64,000 nucleotides of DNA from Roseateles sp049532965 (GTDB lineage Bacteria; Pseudomonadota; Gammaproteobacteria; Burkholderiales; Burkholderiaceae_C): contig NZ_CP186694.1 of the NCBI RefSeq assembly GCF_049532965.1, positions 1,860,001-1,924,000 of the forward strand. Reading direction: 5' to 3'. The first letter of the stretch is position 1. Each line of letters starts with the position of its first letter. Shown here in pieces: positions 44,517 to 52,407 of this stretch. Under the pieces are notes generated by a model. It did no database searches and had not been told where the DNA came from. It worked only from the letters and a program-made list of their open reading frames with translations. Made by a program: the position numbers and the translations under genes.

Positions 44517-45520
44517 GACGCCCCCCAGTCGCCGCAGACGCTCTCGACCTGGTACCGCGGCCGTTGCTTGCCGGCCTCGAAGACCTTCGCCAGATACTCG
44601 CCGATGACGCCCAGGCCCAGCAATTGGATGCCGCCGAGGAAGTACATCGGGATCACCGTCGACGCCCAGCCAGGCAGCGCCGCGTCGGTGAACAGCCGCA
44701 CCGCCAGCGCCCAGACCGCCATCGCCAGGCTCACCAGCGACACCACCACGCCTGCCCCGGTGATCAGCCGCAGCGGATACGCGCTGAATGAACTGACCCC
44801 CTGCCACGCCAGCGCCAGCATCTTGCCAAGCGGATATTTGGACTCGCCGGCGAAGCGCTCGGCGCGGTCGAACTCCACCGTCGCGCTGCGGTAGCCGAGC
44901 AGCGGCACCAGCCCGCGCAGGAACAGGTGGGGCTCCTGGTAACCGCGCAGCGCCTCGAGCGGGCGGCGAGCGAGCAGGCGGTAATCGGCATGGTTGAACA
45001 CCAGGTTCACGCCCATCGCGGCCAGCAGCCGGTAGTAGCCCTCGGCCGTGACGCGCTTGAACCAGCGATCGGAATCGCGGCGGCGGCGCACCGCATAGAC
45101 GACCTCGTGCCCGGCCCGGAAGGCGCGGATCATGTCCGCGACGATGCCCAGGTCGTCCTGCAGGTCGGCATCGAGGCTGATCAGGGCGTCGCCGCCCACG
45201 CTCATCAGGCCGCACAGCAGCGCGTTCTGATGGCCGCGGTTGCGGCTGAGCCGGATGCCGCAGAAGTGCGGCGACGACGCGGCCAGCGACCGGATCAGTT
45301 CCCAGGTCCGGTCACGGCTGCCGTCGTCGACAAAGTAGGCGGCACTCGACGGCGCGATCAGCCCCTCGCGCTTGAGCTCGTCGAGCAGCGCGGACAGCCG
45401 GGTCGCCGTTTCCGGCAGCACCGCTTCCTCGTTGTAGCAAGGCAGGACGAAGTTGACGACCGGCACCTGGGCCGCGAAGTCCGGCGCGCCGACGAACGTC
45501 CGCCGGTCGATGAGTTGCAT
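44513..45520 (-). CDS. GtrB-like polyprenyl-phosphate glycosyltransferase (GT2)
   Basis: The 335-residue protein has a GT2 catalytic domain (VNFVLPCYNEEAVLPET, FVDDGSRDRTWELI, the metal motif SLDADLQDD) and two C-terminal transmembrane helices (about 245-270 and 280-305). This matches enzymes such as GtrB or ArnC that move a sugar from a nucleotide donor to undecaprenyl phosphate on the cytoplasmic face. It lies between a GtrA-like flippase and a GT39-like transferase, which together make a complete pathway. Confidence 0.92.
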   Translation of the reverse strand: MQLIDRRTFVGAPDFAAQVPVVNFVLPCYNEEAVLPETATRLSALLDELKREGLIAPSSAAYFVDDGSRDRTWELIRSLAASSPHFCGIRLSRNRGHQNALLCGLMSVGGDALISLDADLQDDLGIVADMIRAFRAGHEVVYAVRRRRDSDRWFKRVTAEGYYRLLAAMGVNLVFNHADYRLLARRPLEALRGYQEPHLFLRGLVPLLGYRSATVEFDRAERFAGESKYPLGKMLALAWQGVSSFSAYPLRLITGAGVVVSLVSLAMAVWALAVRLFTDAALPGWASTVIPMYFLGGIQLLGLGVIGEYLAKVFEAGKQRPRYQVESVCGDWGAS

Positions 45521-45587
45521 GGCCCGGCTCCCATTGGATTCGGGCGCACTCTAGCGAGGGCCGAGGGCCGGCGGCGGGGCCGCCGGA

Positions 45588-46022
45588 CTATGAACGTGGG
45601 GGGTCCCCCTCAGGTGCGGGGCGCATCGCCCACAGCGCATTGAGCGTGAAGTTCACGAACAGCACCCCGACGGTGACGATCGGCTGCGCGAGGTAGGGAT
45701 GCAGTCCGGCGCGCAGCAAGGCCCACATCCCGAGGGCATTGAGCGTCCATCCGAGGGAGGCGACGGCGGCGTAGCGCGGCAGGTGATGGCCGTGGTCGCC
45801 GCGCACGCCGAAGGTGAAGCGCGCGTTGAGCGCGTAGTTGGCGAAGGCGCTGACCACGAACCCTGTCGCCGACGCCCACACCGCGGGCCAGCCGCCCAGG
45901 TTCAGCAGCAGCGCGGCGACGGCGTAGTGCACCGCCGTCGCGATGCCGCCGACCACCAGGAAGCGCGCAAAGCGCCCCGGCGCCAGCGGCGGCGGGGGGC
46001 TGGGGGGCATCGTGGCGGCCAT
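45588..46022 (-). CDS. GtrA-family membrane protein (putative lipid-sugar flippase)
   Basis: The 144-residue protein has four transmembrane helices and the GtrA pattern RFLVVGGIATAVHYAVAALL and FANYALNARFTFG. GtrA proteins are thought to flip polyprenyl-phosphate sugars. The first 14 residues are Pro-rich; a Met at residue 5 is an alternative start. It begins 25 bases after ettA and precedes the GtrB-like gene by 67 bases on the same strand. Confidence 0.9.
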   Translation of the reverse strand: MAATMPPSPPPPLAPGRFARFLVVGGIATAVHYAVAALLLNLGGWPAVWASATGFVVSAFANYALNARFTFGVRGDHGHHLPRYAAVASLGWTLNALGMWALLRAGLHPYLAQPIVTVGVLFVNFTLNALWAMRPAPEGDPPRS

Positions 46023-46047
46023 GCGGCGTCCGGCCAGGGACCGCGGA

Positions 46048-47712
46048 TCAGGTGATCGGCTTGAAGCGCACGCGCTTCGGGCGCGCGCCTTCCTCGCCCA
46101 GGCGCTTCTTCTTGTCGGCCTCGTACTCGTGGAAGTTGCCGTCGAAGAAGAACCACTGCGAGTCGCCCTCGCAGGCCAGGATGTGCGTGCAGATGCGGTC
46201 CAGGAACCAGCGATCGTGCGAGATCACCATCGCCGAGCCGCCGAACTCGAGCAGCGCCTCTTCCAGCGCGCGCAGCGTTTCGACGTCCAGGTCGTTGGAC
46301 GGTTCGTCCAGCATCAGCACGTTGCCGCCCTGGGCCAGCGTCTTGGCCAGGTGCAGGCGGCCGCGTTCGCCACCGGAGAGCTGGCCGACCATCTTCTGCT
46401 GGTCGTTGCCCTTGAAGTTGAAGCGGCCGATGTAGGCGCGCGACGGCATCACGAACTTGCCCACCACGATGTTGTCCAGGCCGCCCGAAACGTCCTCCCA
46501 CACCGTCTTGTTGGGATCGAGGCTCTGGCGGCTCTGGTCGACGAAGGCCAGCTTGGCCGTCTTGCCGATCTTCACCGTGCCCGAGTCCGGCTGCTCCACG
46601 CCCTGGATCATGCGGAACAGCGTCGACTTGCCGGCGCCGTTCGGACCGATGATGCCGACGATCGCGCCGGGCGGGACCTTGAACGACAGGTTGTCGATCA
46701 GCACGCGGTCGCCGAAGGACTTGGTCACGTTCTCGAACTCGATGACCTCATTGCCCAGGCGCTCGGCCACGGGGATGAAGATCTCGTTCGTCTCGTTGCG
46801 CTTCTGGTATTCGACGTCGCTCAGTTCCTCGAAGCGGGCCAGGCGCGCCTTGCTCTTGGCCTGGCGGCCCTTGGCGTTGGAGCGGACCCACTTCAGTTCT
46901 TCCTTCATCGCCTTGGCGCGGGCGTCCTCGGACTTCTGCTCCTGCTCCAGGCGGCGCTCCTTCTGGTCCAGCCAGTCGGAGTAGTTGCCCTTCCAGGGGA
47001 TGCCATGGCCGCGGTCCAGTTCCAGGATCCATTCGGCGGCGTTGTCCAGGAAGTAGCGATCGTGCGTGATGGCCACCACCGTGCCGGGGAAGCGCTGCAG
47101 GAACTGCTCCAGCCACTCCACCGATTCGGCGTCCAGGTGGTTGGTCGGTTCGTCCAGCAGCAGCATGTCGGGCTTGGACAGCAGCAGGCGGCACAGCGCC
47201 ACGCGGCGCTTCTCGCCGCCGGACAGCACGCCGATGTTGGCGTCCCACGGCGGCAGGTTCAGCGCGTCCGCGGCCAGTTCCAGCTGCAGGTCGGTGTTCT
47301 CCGAACCGGCCGCGGCGATGATCGCCTCGAGCTCGCCCTGCTCGGCGGCCAGCGCGTCGAAGTCGGCGTCCGGCTCGGCGTAGGCGGCGTAGACCTCGTC
47401 CAGGCGCTTCTTGGCGGCCAGCACGCCGCCGATGCCTTCCTCGACCGCTTCACGCACGGTCTGGTCCGGATTGAGCTTGGGCTCCTGCTCCAGGTAGCCG
47501 ATCTTGATGCCGGGCATCGGGATCGCCTCGCCCTCGATCTCCTTGTCGACGCCGGCCATGATCTTCAGCAGCGTGGACTTGCCCGAGCCGTTCAGGCCCA
47601 GCACGCCGATCTTGGCGCCGGGGAAGAAGGACAGCGAGATGTCCTTGAGGATGTGGCGTTTCGGGGGAACCGTCTTGTTGACGCGGTTCATCGAAAAGAC
47701 GTATTGAGCCAT
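46048..47712 (-). CDS. ettA: ABC-F translational throttle ATPase EttA
   Basis: EttA binds the ribosomal E site and gates entry into elongation according to energy charge. The 554-residue protein has two ABC domains with Walker A GLNGSGKST and GPNGAGKST, signatures LSGGEKRRVALCRLL and LSGGERGRLHLAKTL, and no membrane part. The start MAQYVFSMNRVNKTVPPKRH is characteristic of EttA within ABC-F proteins. It is divergent from the peptide-binding protein gene. Confidence 0.95.
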   Translation of the reverse strand: MAQYVFSMNRVNKTVPPKRHILKDISLSFFPGAKIGVLGLNGSGKSTLLKIMAGVDKEIEGEAIPMPGIKIGYLEQEPKLNPDQTVREAVEEGIGGVLAAKKRLDEVYAAYAEPDADFDALAAEQGELEAIIAAAGSENTDLQLELAADALNLPPWDANIGVLSGGEKRRVALCRLLLSKPDMLLLDEPTNHLDAESVEWLEQFLQRFPGTVVAITHDRYFLDNAAEWILELDRGHGIPWKGNYSDWLDQKERRLEQEQKSEDARAKAMKEELKWVRSNAKGRQAKSKARLARFEELSDVEYQKRNETNEIFIPVAERLGNEVIEFENVTKSFGDRVLIDNLSFKVPPGAIVGIIGPNGAGKSTLFRMIQGVEQPDSGTVKIGKTAKLAFVDQSRQSLDPNKTVWEDVSGGLDNIVVGKFVMPSRAYIGRFNFKGNDQQKMVGQLSGGERGRLHLAKTLAQGGNVLMLDEPSNDLDVETLRALEEALLEFGGSAMVISHDRWFLDRICTHILACEGDSQWFFFDGNFHEYEADKKKRLGEEGARPKRVRFKPIT

Positions 47713-47901
47713 GGCGATGGTTGTTCAGCGTTTCGTGGGGTGTCGGGGGCCCGCGGGCCGCCTGGAGCAGCGGCCGGGGCGCGCATGGGCGGCGGGGCGC
47801 CCAGGCCATAGTCGCGCATTGTCGCAGCTTCCGCTCATGCCCCTAAACTCGATCGCCCTGCCCGTCCGTCCAGGACCCCCGAGACCTACGAGAGCCACGA
47901 G

Positions 47902-49566
47902 ATGACCACCCTGCCGTTCCGTTCGATCTCCGTCCGCTTGCGCGCCTTCAGCCGCCCAGGCCCGCTGCCGGGGCCGGCCGCGCTGGCCCTGGCCCTGGCC
48001 CTGGCCGCGGCGCTGCCGCTCCTCCTGGGTAGCACCCAGGCCCAGGCGCAGACGCTGCGCTGGGCCAGCCAGGGCGACATGCAGACCGCCGATCCGCATT
48101 CGCAGAACGAGATCTTCACCAACTCGATGAACGGCCAGGTCTACGAACGGCTGGTCTCGCGCGACCGCCAGCTCAACATCGTGCCGGGTCTTGCCACCGA
48201 ATGGACGCAGGTCAAGCCGACGCTGTGGCGCCTGAAGCTGCGCCAGGGGGTCAAGTTCCAGGACGGCACGCCGTTCACGGCGGACGACGTGGTGTTCTCG
48301 ATCAACCGGGCGAAGGACCCCTACTCCCAGATCAGCGTCTATGCGCAGGCCGTCGGCACGCCGCGCAAGGTCGACGACCACACCGTCGAGTTCGAGCTCG
48401 ACAAGGTCAACCCCGTCTTCCTGCAGCACCTGGACACGCTGTTCATCATGAGCCGCAAGTGGTGCGAGCAGCACGGCGTCGTCAAGCCGCAGAACTTCAA
48501 GGACAAGCAGGAGACCTACGCCGCGACGCATGCCAACGGCACCGGCCCCTTCATGATGGTCGGCCGCGAGCCCGGCATCCGCACGACCTTCAAGCGCAAT
48601 CCCGCCTGGTGGGGCAAGGCCGAGGGCAATGTGCAGGATGCCGTCTACACGCCCATCGCCAACGACGCGACGCGGCTGGCGGCGCTGGTGTCGGGGGAGA
48701 TCGATTTCGTGCTCGACCCGTCGCCCCGCGACATCCCCAAGCTCAAGCAGACCGCAGGCATCAAGGTCCAGGAAGGGCCGGAGAACCGCATCGTGTTCAT
48801 CGGCATGGACCAGGCGCGGGACAAGCTGCTGTACGGCAAGGTGCCGGGCGACCGCAACCCGTTCAAGGACCTGCGCGTGCGCCAGGCGCTGTACCAGGCG
48901 ATCGACATCCAGGCCCTGCGCACCAAGCTCATGAATGGACTGAGCCTGCCCACCGGCGGCCTGACGCCGTCACCGCTGGGCGCGTTCAACGATCCGTCGC
49001 TGGAAACCCGCCTGCCGTACGACCTGGCCGCGGCCCGCAAGCTGATGGGCGACGCCGGTTATCCGGACGGCTTCGAAGTGACGCTCGATTGCACCAACAA
49101 CCGCTACATCAACGATGAGCGCATCTGCCTGGCGCTGGCGTCGATGTGGGCGCAGATCAAGGTGAAGGTCAAGGTCAACGCGCAACCGCGGGTGCTGATG
49201 TTCCCCAAGCTGGAGAAGCTGGATACCAGCCTCTACATGTACGGCTGGGGCGGCAGCATCACCGACGCCGAGACCGCCCTGACCCCGTTGATGCGCAATC
49301 GCGGCGAGAAGTCGGTCGGCCAGTACAACTTCGGCAACTGGAAGGACGACAAGTTCGACCAGATTGCCGCCGCCTCGAGCGAGGAAGCCGATCCGAAGAA
49401 GCGCGAGGCGCTGATCAAGGCGGCGCTGCGCGAGTTCCGCGCCCAGGTGCACCTGATTCCGCTGCATCGCCAGATGATCCCGTGGGCCACCCGCGCCAAT
49501 GTGACGGTGACGCACCGGCCGGACAACTGGTTCGAGCTGAACTGGGCGTCGGTGAAGGCCAGGTGA
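47902..49566 (+). CDS. peptide/oligopeptide ABC transporter binding protein (SBP family 5)
   Basis: The 554-residue precursor has a long signal region (hydrophobic residues 28-45, cleavage near AQA) and the family 5 fold (ASQGDMQTADPHSQNEIFTN, LKLRQGVKFQDGTPFTADDV, FKDLRVRQALYQAIDIQAL). This is typical of DppA/OppA-like proteins. The signal core is encoded by tandem CTGGCC units (about 47982-48006), giving Ala-Leu repeats. No permease or ATPase genes are adjacent, so its transporter partners are elsewhere. The start is the ATG nearest the signal peptide. Confidence 0.9.
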   Translation: MTTLPFRSISVRLRAFSRPGPLPGPAALALALALAAALPLLLGSTQAQAQTLRWASQGDMQTADPHSQNEIFTNSMNGQVYERLVSRDRQLNIVPGLATEWTQVKPTLWRLKLRQGVKFQDGTPFTADDVVFSINRAKDPYSQISVYAQAVGTPRKVDDHTVEFELDKVNPVFLQHLDTLFIMSRKWCEQHGVVKPQNFKDKQETYAATHANGTGPFMMVGREPGIRTTFKRNPAWWGKAEGNVQDAVYTPIANDATRLAALVSGEIDFVLDPSPRDIPKLKQTAGIKVQEGPENRIVFIGMDQARDKLLYGKVPGDRNPFKDLRVRQALYQAIDIQALRTKLMNGLSLPTGGLTPSPLGAFNDPSLETRLPYDLAAARKLMGDAGYPDGFEVTLDCTNNRYINDERICLALASMWAQIKVKVKVNAQPRVLMFPKLEKLDTSLYMYGWGGSITDAETALTPLMRNRGEKSVGQYNFGNWKDDKFDQIAAASSEEADPKKREALIKAALREFRAQVHLIPLHRQMIPWATRANVTVTHRPDNWFELNWASVKAR

Positions 49567-49624
49567 CGGCCCAGTCGGACTCGACCCGAGCAGCGCGCTG
49601 AACCGGCTCGAACGCCGGCCCCGT

Positions 49625-50332
49625 TCACCGCAACGGGGGATCGAACAGGTAGCCGATCCCCCGCACGGTCCGGATCAGCGGCGCACTCGGGTCGTCATTC
49701 AGCTTCTGGCGCAAGCGCGACACCATCAGGTCGACGGAGCGCTCCAGCGCCGTGACCCCGTCGCCGCGCGCCAGGTGCAGCAGCTCCTGGCGCTGCAGCA
49801 CGCTGTGCGGACGCTCGAGGAAGGCGCGCAGCAGCTTGTATTCGCTCTGCGACAGCACCACGCAGAAGCCGCCGGGGCCGCTCAGCCGGCGGGTCATCGG
49901 CTCCAGGCGGAAGCGGCCGAACGTCAGCGACTCGGCCGGATCGCCCTCACGCGGCCGCAACAGGGCCTTCATGCGCGCCTGCAGTTCTCGCGGTTCGCCC
50001 TCCTTGGCCACGACGGCGTCCGCACCGCGCTCCAGCGCGAGTACCCGCTCCAGGGTGCTGTCCTGCTGAAGGAGCACGATCACCGGCAGGCGCGAGCGCT
50101 GCCGCAACCGGGCCAGCGCGCCCCAGCCCGCCTCGCGGGCATCGCTGGGATCGATCAGCGCGAGGTCGACCGGCAGCAGCGGCACACGGTCGAGGAGCGC
50201 CGACTCATTGCTGTCCGTCACCCGGAAACCCCAGGCACGAATCAGTCCGGCGAAACGCAACCGCGCATGGGGATCGGGGTCCAGCAGCAGGACATGGGTG
50301 CCGGCGGCAGGCTCGGGAAACAGGGCGCTCAT
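49625..50332 (-). CDS. orphan OmpR-family response regulator
   Basis: The 235-residue protein has a receiver domain with the acidic pair in LLLDPDPHARL, the phosphoacceptor position Asp61 (ALIDPSDAREAG) and a Lys in VVAKEGEPREL, then a winged helix (TALERSVDLMVSRLRQKL, TVRGIGYLFDPPLR). No histidine kinase gene is adjacent. The start at 50332 gives MSALFPEPAAGTHVLLLDPD; an ATG ten codons upstream is possible. Targets are unknown. Confidence 0.88.
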   Translation of the reverse strand: MSALFPEPAAGTHVLLLDPDPHARLRFAGLIRAWGFRVTDSNESALLDRVPLLPVDLALIDPSDAREAGWGALARLRQRSRLPVIVLLQQDSTLERVLALERGADAVVAKEGEPRELQARMKALLRPREGDPAESLTFGRFRLEPMTRRLSGPGGFCVVLSQSEYKLLRAFLERPHSVLQRQELLHLARGDGVTALERSVDLMVSRLRQKLNDDPSAPLIRTVRGIGYLFDPPLR

Positions 50333-50705
50333 GGCAACAGGACGGTGGACACACTGGCGCAAGACTATGCCGCCGCAATCCTGTCCGGATGCCGATCAAG
50401 CGCCACCTCTCAGCCCCTTTTACCGGCGGTTTACCGCCCCGAAACAGGAGCGTGCCCGCCGACAAGTTCGCAGTTGGGCGCCCCACGGACCAACGGTGCC
50501 TTCCGCCACCGCTTTCCCGACCATTTCCACCGAATGGAGGCAGACCCCGCTCGGCTACAATCCGGCCATCGCCGCGGCTCAGTCTTGTCGCGGCTTTCAT
50601 GTTTTTGAGCTCACGCTCTCCCACGGCAGCCGAAGACTGGCGCCAGGCCCGCACGGGGCCGGCGTGCTGCACACAAAGCCCGATCGGGCACCAACAAAGC
50701 AGCTT
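50333..50705. other. non-coding gap between the orphan regulator and rhlE
   Basis: No gene is evident in these 373 bases. A TACAAT -10 candidate at 50556-50561 on the plus strand would give rhlE a leader of about 140 bases. That leader has a T-rich patch (TTTCATGTTTTTGAG) near 50600. The left half probably carries the promoter of the regulator on the minus strand, but no clear hexamers were found. Confidence 0.5.
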
Positions 50706-52244
50706 ATGAGTTTTGACGCATTGGGGCTGTCCCAGCCCCTGCTCCGCGCGATCGCCGATGCCGGCTACTCGTCCCCCACCCCCATCCAATCCCAGGCAAT
50801 TCCCGCGGTTCTGACCGGCGGCGACCTGATGGCCGGCGCCCAGACCGGCACCGGAAAAACCGCTGGCTTCACGCTGCCGGTGCTGGAGCGGCTGTCCGCC
50901 GGCAAGCCGATCCGCGACGCCAAGGGCCGCATCGCGATCCGCGCGCTGGTGCTGACGCCCACGCGCGAACTGGCGGCGCAAGTCGAGGAAAGCGTGCGCA
51001 CCTATGGCAAGTACCTGCCCCTGACCAGCATGGTCATGTTCGGCGGCGTGGGCATGCAGCCGCAGGTCGACCGCCTGCGCAAGGGCGTCGACATCCTGGT
51101 GGCGACGCCGGGCCGGCTGCTCGACCACGCGCAGCAGGGCACGCTGGACCTCTCGCAGGTGCAGATCCTGGTGCTGGACGAGGCCGACCGCATGCTGGAC
51201 ATGGGCTTCATCCACGACATCAAGAAGGTGCTGGCGCTGCTGCCGGCCAAGAAGCAGAGCCTGCTGTTCTCGGCGACCTTCAGTGACGAGATCAAGGCGC
51301 TGGCCGACCGCCTGCTGGACAACCCGGGCCTGATCGAGGTCGCGCGCCGCAATGCGACGGCGGACACGATCGCGCAGAAGGTGCATCCGGTCGACCGCGA
51401 CAAGAAGAAGGAACTGCTGGCGCACCTGATCACCAAGCACGACTGGCACCAGGTGCTGGTGTTCACGCGGATGAAGCACGGCGCCAACCGCCTGGCCGAG
51501 TTCCTGGACAAGCAGGGCATCACCGCGATGGCGATCCACGGCAACAAGAGCCAGGGGGCCCGCACCAAGGCGCTGGCCGAGTTCAAGAGCGGCGAGTTGC
51601 AGGTGCTGGTGGCCACCGACATCGCCGCCCGCGGCATCGACATCGACCAGTTGCCGCACGTCGTCAACTACGAGCTGCCGAACGTGGCCGAGGACTATGT
51701 GCACCGCATCGGCCGCACCGGCCGCGCCGGCGCTCAGGGTGAGGCCCTGTCGCTGGTATGCGTCGACGAGGAAGGTTTCCTGCGCGACATCCAGAAGCTG
51801 ATCAAGCGCGAGATCCCGCGCGAGGTCGTGCCGGGCTTCGAGCCGGATCCCAACGCCAAGGCCGAACCCATCGTGATGGGCCGCATGGTGCTGAACGGCG
51901 GCCTGGGCAAGTCGTCGGGCGCGCCGCGTCCGGCCGGTGGTGGCGGTGGCGGCCGCCGCGGCGGCGGCGGTGGTGGCGCGGGCCGGTCGCAGGGCCAGGG
52001 CCGTCCGCAAGGCGGCGGCCAGGGTCAGGCGCGTTCCGCACAGGGCGCCCAAGGCGGACAGCGAGCCGGCGGCCAGCCACAGGGCCAGCGTCAGGGCGCG
52101 CAAGGCCAGGGGCAGCGTCAGGCGCAAGGCCAAGGCGGGCAACGCCAGGGTCAGGGCCAGGGCGCGCGGCATGGCGGTGGGCACGGCAGCCAGGGCAACC
52201 GCCCCGCCGGCTCCGCGCTGACGCGCCCCAAGTCGACGTCCTGA
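50706..52244 (+). CDS. rhlE: DEAD-box RNA helicase (RhlE type)
   Basis: The 512-residue helicase has the Q motif YSSPTPIQSQAIP, motif I AQTGTGKT, motif II LDEADRMLDMGF, motif III SATF and motif VI HRIGRTGRAG. It probably remodels structured RNA in ribosome assembly or mRNA decay. From about residue 405 the protein is a low-complexity tail of Gly, Gln and Arg, ending ALTRPKSTS, likely disordered and RNA-binding. The ATG at 50706 gives the family start MSFDALGLSQPLLRAI. Confidence 0.93.
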   Translation: MSFDALGLSQPLLRAIADAGYSSPTPIQSQAIPAVLTGGDLMAGAQTGTGKTAGFTLPVLERLSAGKPIRDAKGRIAIRALVLTPTRELAAQVEESVRTYGKYLPLTSMVMFGGVGMQPQVDRLRKGVDILVATPGRLLDHAQQGTLDLSQVQILVLDEADRMLDMGFIHDIKKVLALLPAKKQSLLFSATFSDEIKALADRLLDNPGLIEVARRNATADTIAQKVHPVDRDKKKELLAHLITKHDWHQVLVFTRMKHGANRLAEFLDKQGITAMAIHGNKSQGARTKALAEFKSGELQVLVATDIAARGIDIDQLPHVVNYELPNVAEDYVHRIGRTGRAGAQGEALSLVCVDEEGFLRDIQKLIKREIPREVVPGFEPDPNAKAEPIVMGRMVLNGGLGKSSGAPRPAGGGGGGRRGGGGGGAGRSQGQGRPQGGGQGQARSAQGAQGGQRAGGQPQGQRQGAQGQGQRQAQGQGGQRQGQGQGARHGGGHGSQGNRPAGSALTRPKSTS

Positions 52245-52304
52245 CGACATCGGGCATCCGGCCCCGTCATGCGCTGATCGCGCGCTGATCCGGATTCCGT
52301 CCTG

Positions 52305-52330
52305 CAACGGCGCCCTTCGCGGCGCCGTTG
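52305..52330 (+). terminator. hairpin after rhlE
   Basis: CAACGGCGCC (52305-52314) pairs perfectly with GGCGCCGTTG (52321-52330). The bases after it (TCCATTCC) are not a good T-run, so it may act as a 3'-end stabiliser or a weak terminator. Confidence 0.6.
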
Positions 52331-52407
52331 TCCATTCCGGCGCTCGGCGGCGTCGGTCCGGTTCCTCTGCCCGCGACGCGCCTTGGGCATACTCGCGGCC
52401 ACTCGCC

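Noticed and set aside
42927..44894. A 655-codon open frame antisense to the glycosyltransferase genes
   Set aside because: The His/Arg/Gln-rich translation has no domain and overlaps two well-supported membrane and GT2 genes.
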